39,302 nt of DNA from an uncultured Saprospiraceae bacterium (GCA_937967625.1 CALCJP010000126.1:1-39302), one strand, 5' to 3'; positions 24,900 through 31,359 are shown, counted from the first letter of the stretch. Numbers and translations are program-made. The notes: generated by a model from the sequence alone, not told the origin.

Positions 24900-25526
24900 T
24901 TAAATACTTGCCTTCCGGCGAATCGAAAGACAAACCTTAATAATCCAAATGAAGGTAATTACAATAATAACTTTCTGAAAAGCGGGAAGGAATTCTATAA
25001 AGAAATTGGTTGCATACATTAGATATCCCACCACATTTGCCGAAAGGCAAATTATCGCCCCCAAGAGTGTCTTTTTCTTTTTAGATTGCCACAGCTCAAC
25101 CAAACCTAAAATGCCCGCAATAAGCCCAAAAAAGACCATCAGATTGATGCTGGTGTTATGCCATTCGGTGAAAACGAAAAGGATGGAAATCATCGCAAGT
25201 GCCCCGAAGAGTTGGACGCCTCTCAAACGTCTGTTTATGCTTTCGAATAAATAGGGGAACACTAAAAAGAAAACCAATACACTCGCCGTGATGACGATAT
25301 GCCCAGCCTTAGCAATTAGATGAGCTTCATTGTATCGCCCAAATTTTTCCACAGCCATCAGGTCGCACCAATAGTTGTGAACCCAACTAAATCCCTTTGC
25401 ATCGTGCGCTGTTTCATGCCCACCGGTGTAGAGGAAAGTAGCGATGAAAAAAAGGATGACGTAAAGGACAATTCCAAAAATCGGTATGAGTGCAAATCGT
25501 TTCATTTGGATCAAATGTAACGTCAT
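24900..25526 (-). CDS. Six-helix membrane protein, DUF998-like
   Basis: 208 residues from the track's start; the in-frame ATG at 25505 (MKRFALIPIFG) is an equally good start and gives 201 residues. Six hydrophobic segments are spaced across the protein. The first extracytoplasmic loop holds TGGHETAHDAKGFSWVHNYW, the conserved GF-x-W-x-x-N-Y-W-C-D pattern of DUF998-like membrane proteins. No biochemical function is known. An exact 18-nt micro-hairpin identical to intergenic copies is embedded in the coding sequence at 25035-25052 (encoding CLSA), in the loop before the fifth helix. Confidence 0.72.
   Translation of the reverse strand: MTLHLIQMKRFALIPIFGIVLYVILFFIATFLYTGGHETAHDAKGFSWVHNYWCDLMAVEKFGRYNEAHLIAKAGHIVITASVLVFFLVFPYLFESINRRLRGVQLFGALAMISILFVFTEWHNTSINLMVFFGLIAGILGLVELWQSKKKKTLLGAIICLSANVVGYLMYATNFFIEFLPAFQKVIIVITFIWIIKVCLSIRRKASI
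25035..25052. repeat. CGAAAG-core micro-hairpin inside a gene, ATTTGCC/GGCAAAT
   Basis: ATTTGCC-GAAA-GGCAAAT, a perfect 7-bp stem within the DUF998-like coding sequence. The same sequence forms the core of the intergenic copy at 39004-39023. Confidence 0.78.
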
Positions 25527-25620
25527 TTAGGGAAAACCAGAATTCAAATTTTGCCAAAGGAAAAATCAATCAGTCTAAAGTATATTTACTTTTGAACTAA
25601 TCCTGCACTAACTTCGCCAA

Positions 25621-26991
25621 ATGCTTGCTTATGTAGTCAGAAGAATTTTGGTTTTTATTCCAACGCTATTGGTCATTTCGATAGCGACTTTTCTTTTGAG
25701 TAAACTCGCTCCGGGGGACTTGGTGGAGTCCCGTTTTGAAAACAACTATACTGAAAATCTATACCTTCAAGAAGCCAAACGAATGGGTTTGGACAAACCA
25801 ACTTTCTATTTTTCATTGACGACGCAGGGCTACCCTGACACCTTGCATAAAGTGGTTTTGCCTGACCATAGAGGACTTTTAAATTTCCTTTGCGGAAAAT
25901 ACGGGAATTGGGATGGTGTCAATCAGTACTATCAAAATCTCCGTTCATTCGATAAAAAAATCAAACGCCTCGTAAAAGCTAAAACCTTGAATTCCAGTTG
26001 GTTAGCGCTGTCTGACGCGGCATTTCTCGAAAGAGAAAAAATCATTTATCAAAGAAAAATAGCTGAAAGATTAACGACTGATACCATTGCTCAACAGTTA
26101 CTTCAGGCAGATTTTGATGTCTTGCTCACGAGCCACCAAATGATGGAGGGAGCTGCCACGCCTTCCAACCACTTTATTCCAAATTTCATCTGGCATGGTT
26201 TCAATAATCAATACCATCATTGGATTTCGAAGTTCAGTAGAGGTGATTTTGGCGTCTCTGATAGAAAAGGAAACGCGGTGACGACCGTCGTAAAAGAAGC
26301 CGTTTTTTGGACATTGGTCATTAACTTTTTCGCCATTCTGCTCGCTTTTGGAATTGCCATTCCGTTGGGTGTCAAAGCGGCAGTGGAGGAAAACAGCCGA
26401 TTTGATCGAGTGGTTACCTTCATTTTGTATGGTCTGTATTCACTCCCTGCGTTTTGGATTGGCACCTTGCTACTCGTCTTTTTTACCAATCACGAGTACG
26501 GAATGAATTGGTTTCCCTCTATTGGTTTTGGGCAGCCGGCGGAGTTTCATCGTTCTTTTTGGTCGTTGTTTAAAGATCGAGCTGCACACCTCATTTTGCC
26601 GATCCTCTGCGTGACCTATCCCGCACTGGCATTCATCTTCCGACAAATGCGCGGCAGCATGGTCGATCAACTAAAACAAAACTACATCCAAACGGCTCGC
26701 GCCAAAGGTCTCGACGAAAGCGCCGTCGTCTGGAAACATGCTTTCCGCAATGCCCTGTTTCCAATCATCACGATGATGGGGAGCATTCTGCCTGCCCTCG
26801 TGGCGGGTTCCCTGACCATTGAGGTCGTTTTTAATATACCCGGCATGGGTTGGCTGATGGTGGAGTCGATTCGTCAGGCGAACTTTCCAGTGGTCTATGC
26901 GATTATGATGCTTGGCGCTGTGATGACAATGGTCGGTATTTTAGTGGCGGACTTGCTCTATGCAAAAGTAGATCCACGAGTTCGGTTTTAG
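25621..26991 (+). CDS. ABC transporter permease, DppB/OppB family, with enlarged first loop
   Basis: 456 residues. It starts with the family hallmark (MLAYVVRRILVFIPTLLVIS, then LAPGD) and ends with the typical BPD-type permease core: the EAA-like loop TARAKGLDESAVVWKHAFRN, LPALVAGSLTIEVVFNIPGMG, and about five C-terminal helices. The first periplasmic segment (about 40-225) is roughly 100 residues longer than in E. coli DppB and contains charged coiled-coil-like stretches. It should form half of a peptide-importer channel, but no second permease, ATPase or binding protein is adjacent, so the rest must be encoded elsewhere. A micro-hairpin identical to that in the nhaB leader lies in the insertion (26023-26038). 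Confidence 0.9.
   Translation: MLAYVVRRILVFIPTLLVISIATFLLSKLAPGDLVESRFENNYTENLYLQEAKRMGLDKPTFYFSLTTQGYPDTLHKVVLPDHRGLLNFLCGKYGNWDGVNQYYQNLRSFDKKIKRLVKAKTLNSSWLALSDAAFLEREKIIYQRKIAERLTTDTIAQQLLQADFDVLLTSHQMMEGAATPSNHFIPNFIWHGFNNQYHHWISKFSRGDFGVSDRKGNAVTTVVKEAVFWTLVINFFAILLAFGIAIPLGVKAAVEENSRFDRVVTFILYGLYSLPAFWIGTLLLVFFTNHEYGMNWFPSIGFGQPAEFHRSFWSLFKDRAAHLILPILCVTYPALAFIFRQMRGSMVDQLKQNYIQTARAKGLDESAVVWKHAFRNALFPIITMMGSILPALVAGSLTIEVVFNIPGMGWLMVESIRQANFPVVYAIMMLGAVMTMVGILVADLLYAKVDPRVRF
26023..26038. repeat. CGAAAG-core micro-hairpin inside a gene, TTTCTC/GAGAAA
   Basis: TTTCTC-GAAA-GAGAAA within the permease's enlarged loop (encodes FLERE). Identical 16-mer at 12262-12277. Confidence 0.72.
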
Positions 26992-27031
26992 ATTTTTTTC
27001 TATTTCAGTGAGAAATTGACCCTCAATTTTC

Positions 27032-27047
27032 TTCCACTTTCGTGGAA
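27032..27047. repeat. CGAAAG-core micro-hairpin, TTCCAC/GTGGAA
   Basis: TTCCAC-TTTC-GTGGAA, a perfect 6-bp stem about 40 bp past the permease stop, with CTTTCG on the coding strand. Confidence 0.78.
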
Positions 27048-27079
27048 CTAAAAATTCAGAAAATATTTTTCATCATAAG

Positions 27080-27111
27080 GTTGCAAATTGTGGAATGGAA
27101 ATATACCTTTG
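27080..27111 (+). promoter_or_regulatory. Bacteroidota-type promoter of tRNA-Ser
   Basis: GTTG (27080-27083), a 20-nt spacer, then TACCTTTG (27104-27111). This matches the Bacteroidota sigma factor consensus TTTG-N19/21-TAnnTTTG, 23 bp ahead of the tRNA. Confidence 0.8.
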
Positions 27112-27134
27112 CAGCCGCTTAAAACAGTAAGCTC

Positions 27135-27222
27135 GGAGGAGTGGCAGAGCTGGTTTAATGCACTAGTCTTGAAAACTAGCGTACTCTAACGGGTACCGGG
27201 GGTTCGAATCCCTCCTCCTCCG
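27135..27222 (+). tRNA. tRNA-Ser(TGA)
   Basis: An 88-nt class II tRNA. The acceptor GGAGGAG pairs with CTCCTCC and the discriminator is G. The anticodon stem CTAGT/ACTAG holds loop CTTGAAA with anticodon TGA. A long variable arm (CGTACTCTAACGGGTACC) and T-arm GGGGGTTCGAATCCCTC are present. CCA is not encoded. Confidence 0.96.
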
Positions 27223-27226
27223 CAGA

Positions 27227-27260
27227 AAAAAAGCCCGACCGTAATGGTTGGGCTTTTTTC
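27227..27260. terminator. Bidirectional terminator between tRNA-Ser and the esterase gene
   Basis: AAAAAAGCCCGACC pairs with GGTTGGGCTTTTTT (14 bp, one G-T) around GTAAT. It has A/T tracts on both sides and serves the tRNA on the plus strand and the convergent esterase gene on the minus strand. Confidence 0.9.
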
Positions 27261-27291
27261 GTTTTAAGTCTTATGTCTTGATTCTTGTCTC

Positions 27292-27963
27292 TCATAAGTA
27301 TTCCTTCAATACTCGCCAGACATTCTCCCTCACAATTTTCTGTCCCTCTGCATTGGGATGAATACCATCTTGCAAATTCAATTCAGGAATACCGCCTACT
27401 TTATCCAAAAAGAAAGGAATCAAAGCTGCACCAAATTCTTTAGCCAATCTGGGATAAATCCCTCCAAACTCTCTGGAGTAATCAGCCCCCATATTAGGCG
27501 GAGCGAGCATACCTGCCACGATGATTTTAATATCTGGATTTTTGGCTTTTACTTTTTTCAAAATACCATTTAGATTCGCCTCAGTCGTATTGATGTCGAT
27601 GCCTCGCAGCATATCATTTCCGCCCAATTCTAAAACAAAAATGTCGATGTCTTGCTTTAAAATCCAATCAACGCGGTTGAGTCCGCCGGCAGTGGTTTCG
27701 CCGCTTAGACCAGCATTGACTACTGTATATTCCATGCCCAACGAATCTATTCGATCTTGAACCAGAGAAGGAAAAGATTGATCTTCTTCTAAACCATAAC
27801 CCGCCGTCAAACTGTTGCCAAAGAAGAGCACGGTTTTTTGTTTTTTCCTCGGAGTGGTTTCCGCCGTAGGCGTTTCGGTTGCAACTTGTTCGGGTTTTTG
27901 TGGTTCATTATTGCACGAAAGTGCGAAAAGAAAAATAACGAAGACAGTGATGTATTTTTGCAT
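27292..27963 (-). CDS. SGNH-family esterase lipoprotein, TesA-like (arylesterase/acyl-CoA thioesterase I)
   Basis: 223 residues. A lipobox (FALSC, Cys17) is followed by a Pro/Thr-rich linker and a complete SGNH hydrolase fold: block I FFGNSLTAGYG with nucleophile Ser51, Gly88 in GLSGET, Asn116 in GGND, and Asp199/His202 in DGIHPN. It hydrolyses ester or thioester bonds in the periplasm; E. coli TesA acts on lysophospholipids and acyl-CoA. As in E. coli (tesA-ybbA-ybbP), it is divergent from a LolD/YbbA-type ATPase, here across 278 bp containing repeats. A 4-bp GCAC-GAAA-GTGC palindrome overlaps the lipobox codons. Confidence 0.92.
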   Translation of the reverse strand: MQKYITVFVIFLFALSCNNEPQKPEQVATETPTAETTPRKKQKTVLFFGNSLTAGYGLEEDQSFPSLVQDRIDSLGMEYTVVNAGLSGETTAGGLNRVDWILKQDIDIFVLELGGNDMLRGIDINTTEANLNGILKKVKAKNPDIKIIVAGMLAPPNMGADYSREFGGIYPRLAKEFGAALIPFFLDKVGGIPELNLQDGIHPNAEGQKIVRENVWRVLKEYL

Positions 27964-28058
27964 GATGTTTTGTTTGTCTAATGAAGTATTTGATTGGTCG
28001 GAAATCCGATAGCTAAGATGAACAAATTAACTGATTTAGAGATTTTTAGTTTTTATTC

Positions 28059-28098
28059 GCTCCCGATTAAAATGCGGGACAAGTTTTCGCGAAATGAG
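28059..28098. repeat. REP-like hairpin with GACAAGTTTTCG tail (copy 2)
   Basis: CCCG-ATTAAAATG-CGGG followed by GGGACAAGTTTTCG, and an overlapping TTTTCGCGAAA palindrome. It matches the reverse complement of the copy at 3665-3702, including the flanking AAATG. Confidence 0.65.
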
Positions 28099-28102
28099 TG
28101 TA

Positions 28103-28118
28103 TTTCACGAAAGTGAAA
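28103..28118. repeat. CGAAAG-core micro-hairpin, TTTCAC/GTGAAA
   Basis: TTTCAC-GAAA-GTGAAA, a perfect 6-bp stem in the divergent region between the esterase and ATPase genes. Confidence 0.78.
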
Positions 28119-28152
28119 AAATCAAGTTGAGCAATGGCTCTCTAAAATAAGT

Positions 28153-28234
28153 CTGAAAGACTTAAATCAACAAGGTTGGGCAACGCCCAACTTAAAAAAT
28201 ACATAGTATTAAGCGCTGAAGGCGCGAAACCACC
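28153..28234. repeat. Three consecutive hairpins in the leader of the ABC ATPase gene
   Basis: AAGTCT-GAA-AGACTT, then GTTGGGC-AAC-GCCCAAC, then GCGC-TGAAG-GCGC, evenly spaced and ending about 20 bp before the ATG at 28242. The track's TTG/GTG-type start at 28176 would run through them, so they look like repeat DNA or a structured 5' leader rather than coding sequence. Confidence 0.65.
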
Positions 28235-28241
28235 TCGGAAT

Positions 28242-28937
28242 ATGAACGAAATATTAAAAGTCCAAAACCTCACCCGAACCTACCGCAGCGGCTCACGTGA
28301 ATTGACCGTTTTGCAAGACGTTACCTTTTCAGTGGAGCAGGGAGAAAGCCTCGCGATAGTCGGCTCCTCAGGAAGCGGCAAGACGACCCTTTTAGGTTTA
28401 TGCGCAGGTTTGGATAGACCTACTTCCGGCACCGTTTCCCTTTACGGGAAAACCCTAAACAACCTCACCGAAGACGAACGTGCCGCCCTCCGCAACGAGC
28501 ATGTAGGTTTCATTTTCCAAAATTTCCAGTTGATACCGACCCTAACTGCCCTCGAAAATGTCATGATCCCTCTCGAACTCAAAGGCAAATCAGGTGCTGC
28601 AGACGTCGCCAAAGATTTGCTCGAAAGAGTGGGTTTGGGCAAACGATTCGACCACTACCCAAGCCAACTTTCCGGTGGCGAACAACAGCGCGTCTCCCTC
28701 GCCCGTGCCTTTTCCAACGAGCCCAAACTCCTCTTCGCCGATGAGCCAACTGGCAACCTCGATGAAGAAACCAGCCAAAGCATCGAACAACTCATGTTCG
28801 ATCTCAACAAAGAAAAAGGAACCACCCTCATCATCGTCACTCATGACAATGACTTGGCGGCAAAAACAGGTCGCGTCATTCGCTTGAAAGGAGGACAGGT
28901 GGTTTTTGATGAGGTGCAAAGTAGCGTCCTAAAGTAG
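28242..28937 (+). CDS. ABC transporter ATP-binding protein, LolD/YbbA-like
   Basis: 231 residues from the ATG at 28242 (MNEILKVQNLTRTYRSG), preferred over 28176 because the upstream codons lie in hairpin repeats and family members start here. Walker A GSSGSGKTT, Q-loop in FIFQNFQLIP, signature LSGGEQQRVSLARA, Walker B LLFADEPTGNLD and the H-loop in IIVTHDND are all present. It belongs to the MacB/LolD/FtsE branch that drives FtsX-like permeases rather than substrate channels. Its natural partner is the YbbP-like permease at 33620, now separated by 4.7 kb of toxin-antitoxin genes. With the divergent esterase it matches the E. coli tesA-ybbA-ybbP neighbourhood. Confidence 0.93.
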   Translation: MNEILKVQNLTRTYRSGSRELTVLQDVTFSVEQGESLAIVGSSGSGKTTLLGLCAGLDRPTSGTVSLYGKTLNNLTEDERAALRNEHVGFIFQNFQLIPTLTALENVMIPLELKGKSGAADVAKDLLERVGLGKRFDHYPSQLSGGEQQRVSLARAFSNEPKLLFADEPTGNLDEETSQSIEQLMFDLNKEKGTTLIIVTHDNDLAAKTGRVIRLKGGQVVFDEVQSSVLK

Positions 28938-28984
28938 CGTCCAAATTTATTTGGGCGAAAGACAGCAATTAGTTCGAATAGTTG

Positions 28985-29145
28985 CGAAAAAAGGCGCAGC
29001 GCGCCGACCCCCTTGGTAGCTCTAAATCATAACGCGAAAAAAGAGGTGCGTAGCACCGAAGCCTTTAAATGGTTCCGGTGCTACGCACCTCTGTTTATGA
29101 TGACATGCCATGATTATTCTACCAAGAGTGCCGCTGCTATGCAGC
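28985..29145. repeat. Nested palindrome with REP-like hairpins
   Basis: An approximately 160-bp imperfect palindrome. GGCGC-AGC-GCGCC (28993-29005) is at the left end, CTTGGTAG (29012-29019) is matched by CTACCAAG (29119-29126), exact 16-bp arms GAGGTGCGTAGCACCG (29043-29058) and CGGTGCTACGCACCTC (29076-29091) form the centre, and GCTGC-TAT-GCAGC (29133-29145) is at the right end. It fills the junction between the ABC ATPase and the Fic gene, at the left boundary of the inserted genes. Confidence 0.85.
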
Positions 29146-29183
29146 TAAATTACTCACAAATAAATTTGGGTTATACTAAAAAA

Positions 29184-29215
29184 TTGACTAAATTTGTCAA
29201 GAATTAATTTGTCAA
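29184..29215. promoter_or_regulatory. Putative operator of the XRE-Fic gene
   Basis: TTGAC-N7-GTCAA (29184-29200) followed by a direct repeat of AATTTGTCAA at 29191-29200 and 29206-29215, ending 11 bp before the ATG. This is a good candidate for binding by the gene's own N-terminal HTH domain. Confidence 0.55.
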
Positions 29216-29226
29216 ATTTTTAAATC

Positions 29227-30291
29227 ATGAAAACTTTCGCTAACATCCTCAAGCAAAACCGCGAGTTGAATAACTGGAAACTCAAAGAAGTCGCGGCATT
29301 TGTCAAAATCGACCAAGCCTTAGTCAGCAAATTCGAAAAAGGGTCGCGTATGCCTACCGAGGCACAAGTCGCGGCTTTCGCCGAATTGTACAACCAGCCC
29401 GATTTGAGAAAATACTGGTTGGCTGAGAAAGTCCTCAATTTGCTTGCCTATGAGGTCGATCCACTTGCCGTCATGGAAGTAGCAGAGTCTCGCGTCGAGT
29501 ACTTGCGCAGCAATCGCTCATTGGAAGTGCCTGCCCTGAGTGATTCAATCATGGAAAAATTGGCGCGTTTGGATCAACTCAAAGCAGAGTGGCAAAAGAA
29601 CAAACCACTCAACAAAACGCAGTTGTCCAAAATGGCGGAGTTTTTCAAAATTGAGTACACCTATGAGTCCAACCGCATCGAGGGCAACACCCTCTCGCTG
29701 CAAGAAACCGGACTCGTAGTCAATGAAGGACTCACCATCAGCGGCAAAACCATGGTCGAACATCTCGAAGCCATCAACCATGCGCAAGCAGTGGATTTCG
29801 TGGCGGAGTTGGTGCGTGGGTCAGTGGACTTTTCCAAACGCAACTTGCTGCAATTGCATGGCTTGATTTTGAGTGGCATTGATCGCGAGAATGCAGGTCG
29901 CTATCGCTCCGTGCCAGTGCGAATCAGTGGTAGCAAACACGAGCCACCACAGCCGTTTTTGTTAGACAAATTGATGGAAGATTACTTCCTTCATTTCGCA
30001 CAGCAAAAGCAGGCAATGCACCCAGTCATTTTGGCGGCAGATATGCATGAGCGTTTGGTGAGCGTCCACCCATTCATTGATGGCAATGGGCGCACCAGTC
30101 GTCTGGTGATGAATCTGATATTGCTACGCCACGGCTTCACTATCGCCAACTTAAAAGGTGATGTGGAGTCGCGCCTCCGTTACTACCGCGCCCTCGAAGC
30201 GGTGCAGGTAGATAATGAGCCAGAGCACTTTTACCACTTGGTTTGTGATGCGGTGGAGGAGTCTTTGAAAGCGCACTTGGCGTTGGTGTGA
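29227..30291 (+). CDS. Fic domain protein with N-terminal XRE helix-turn-helix
   Basis: 354 residues. Residues about 4-60 form an XRE-type HTH (ILKQNRELNNWKLKEVAAFV, VSKFEKGSRMPT). The Fic part carries the inhibitory motif S148-N-R-I-E152-G of class II Fic proteins and a complete active-site motif HPFIDGNGRTSR (281-292). All residues for AMP transfer to a protein hydroxyl are present, as is the glutamate that normally blocks ATP binding. The fusion suggests an enzyme that represses its own gene through the TTTGTCAA repeats just upstream. It sits between the ybbA-like and ybbP-like genes as the first gene of an inserted block. The target protein is unknown. Confidence 0.93.
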   Translation: MKTFANILKQNRELNNWKLKEVAAFVKIDQALVSKFEKGSRMPTEAQVAAFAELYNQPDLRKYWLAEKVLNLLAYEVDPLAVMEVAESRVEYLRSNRSLEVPALSDSIMEKLARLDQLKAEWQKNKPLNKTQLSKMAEFFKIEYTYESNRIEGNTLSLQETGLVVNEGLTISGKTMVEHLEAINHAQAVDFVAELVRGSVDFSKRNLLQLHGLILSGIDRENAGRYRSVPVRISGSKHEPPQPFLLDKLMEDYFLHFAQQKQAMHPVILAADMHERLVSVHPFIDGNGRTSRLVMNLILLRHGFTIANLKGDVESRLRYYRALEAVQVDNEPEHFYHLVCDAVEESLKAHLALV

Positions 30292-30310
30292 TATTTCCCG
30301 CGAGGGGCTT

Positions 30311-30351
30311 AAAAAGGGCGGCTTTCTGCTTGGTGGGGAGTCGCTTTTTTG
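30311..30351 (+). terminator. Terminator of the XRE-Fic gene (repeat copy A)
   Basis: GCGGCT pairs with AGTCGC around TTCTGCTTGGTGGGG, followed by TTTTTT. The segment GCTTGGTGGGGAGTCGCTTT recurs at 31333. Confidence 0.75.
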
Positions 30352-30367
30352 TTTGCCTTTCGGCAAA
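30352..30367. repeat. CGAAAG-core micro-hairpin, TTTGCC/GGCAAA
   Basis: TTTGCC-TTTC-GGCAAA right after the Fic terminator's T-tract. The pairing of terminator and hairpin is repeated at 31322-31375. Confidence 0.78.
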
Positions 30368-30444
30368 TGGGCAAACCAAATCAATTCTAATTTCGTTATC
30401 CTAATCTGGAAATTAGACCATTTGCTCAGAAAATTCTGAATAGT

Positions 30445-30654
30445 ATGTCAACGATAACGATAGAAATCAAAAATCTGAAAGATAGAAACCTGCTCCTTAG
30501 CTTAGTGGAAAGACTAGGTCTGAAAGTGGTCAAAGAGGAGGTGAAGTCTGAATCTGATTTGGAGTATCACAAAAAGGTAATTAACGCAGGAGGTGCTATG
30601 TCGGAGGAAGAATTAGATCAACTTTTAAAATCTATTGAGGAAGGAAGGGAATAA
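30445..30654 (+). CDS. Small antitoxin-like protein
   Basis: 69 residues: a short beta-type N-terminus (STITIEIKNLKDRNLLLSLV) and an acidic helical tail (MSEEELDQLLKSIEEGRE). This build resembles the small orphan antitoxin-like proteins found next to RelE/ParE genes, but I cannot name a family. It converges with the RelE/ParE-like toxin gene (20 bp between stops) and does not share its promoter, so it is not the obvious cognate antitoxin. It could instead act with the Fic protein, or be a leftover of a decayed pair. Confidence 0.6.
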   Translation: MSTITIEIKNLKDRNLLLSLVERLGLKVVKEEVKSESDLEYHKKVINAGGAMSEEELDQLLKSIEEGRE

Positions 30655-30655
30655 G

Positions 30656-30674
30656 GGTTGGGGAGTCGCTTTTT
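30656..30674 (+). repeat. GGGGAGTCGCTTTTTTT fragment (repeat copy B)
   Basis: GTTGGGGAGTCGCTTTTTTT directly after the small gene's stop. It is the right half of the terminator repeat seen at 30311 and 31322; the left stem arm is missing. Confidence 0.65.
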
Positions 30675-31007
30675 TTACGTAAGTAGGTCATTAAAAATCT
30701 TCGGATTTCTTGCCGAGTGAATCACACCAAAAATATGAATGGTATCTTTACTTTCGGTAAATCTATAAATAACCACGTACTTCTTTTTGTATAAAAAACA
30801 GCGACAATCAGCTTTTCGAAGTTTAGAAAATCTGCAGGGTGGAAAGCGTTCTGGATGTGGAATCAGGGACTGATCAACAAATGCGAAAAGCTCTTGAATA
30901 AATTGATTTCCAAAGGATGGTGAGTTGGTTTCCGCTAAATAACTCGCAATTTCATTTACAAGCCTTAGTGATTTACGAGTCCATACTACTCGGGTGTTTG
31001 TTGCCAA
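30675..31007 (-). CDS. RelE/ParE family toxin
   Basis: 110 residues: VVWTRKSLRLVNEIASYLAE, an arginine-rich stretch near FPPCRFSKLRKADCRCFLY, and the C-terminal strand YVVIYRFTESKDTIHIFGVI followed by HSARNP. This is the standard RelE/ParE fold, whose members cleave ribosome-bound mRNA or inhibit gyrase. The only usable start is TTG at 31007 (LATNTRVVW), inside the end of the antitoxin gene, with a GAGGAGG 14-20 bp upstream. The 22-bp overlap implies coupled translation. Confidence 0.85.
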   Translation of the reverse strand: MATNTRVVWTRKSLRLVNEIASYLAETNSPSFGNQFIQELFAFVDQSLIPHPERFPPCRFSKLRKADCRCFLYKKKYVVIYRFTESKDTIHIFGVIHSARNPKIFNDLLT

Positions 31008-31231
31008 TTTGCTAAGATTTGTTTTGCCTCCTCGGTTGTGTAAACTCTCCCTTCTGCAATGTCTTTTTCAGCTTCTTCGATTAGGTTTTGAATGAATTTT
31101 ATAGTTTCCTTATCTTCTGAATCGGGGTTGTTGATATCGTAGGAAGAAATCAATCCAACCTCTTTCAGCCACTTGATGTGATTGAGCAACTTCCTAAGAT
31201 CGGTTTTATCAAAATTTAGTTTAATTGTCAT
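30986..31231 (-). CDS. Antitoxin of the RelE/ParE pair
   Basis: 81 residues from the ATG at 31231 (MTIKLNFDKTDL); the track's longer start adds 17 hydrophobic residues that do not fit. The protein is acidic and helical, ending EEAEKDIAEGRVYTTEEAKQ, a motif typical of antitoxins whose C-terminal helix wraps around a RelE/ParE toxin. It overlaps the toxin gene by 22 bp in the usual antitoxin-first order. The DNA-binding class is not clear from the sequence. Confidence 0.75.
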   Translation of the reverse strand: MTIKLNFDKTDLRKLLNHIKWLKEVGLISSYDINNPDSEDKETIKFIQNLIEEAEKDIAEGRVYTTEEAKQILANWQQTPE

Positions 31232-31321
31232 TTTACTGAATATTATGAACCTAAAATTATAAGAGAACTGCCTTAAAAACAAAAAAAAGATGGAAAAGAT
31301 TTTATTGCTTTTTACTTTAGG

Positions 31322-31356
31322 AAGCGACTTCCTGCTTGGTGGGGAGTCGCTTTTTT
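31322..31356 (+). repeat. Terminator-like repeat (copy C)
   Basis: AAGCGACT pairs exactly with AGTCGCTT around TCCTGCTTGGTGGGG, followed by TTTTTTG. No plus-strand gene ends here, so this copy is a dispersed repeat rather than a dedicated terminator. Confidence 0.7.
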
Positions 31357-31359
31357 GTT

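Noticed and set aside
25587-25594. TACTTTTG as a -7 promoter element for the ABC permease
   Set aside because: It fits TAnnTTTG but no TTTG lies 19-21 bp upstream, so the promoter call is not secure.
29013-29207. 64-aa plus-strand ORF between the ABC ATPase and Fic genes
   Set aside because: It lies almost entirely within the nested palindrome and the putative operator.
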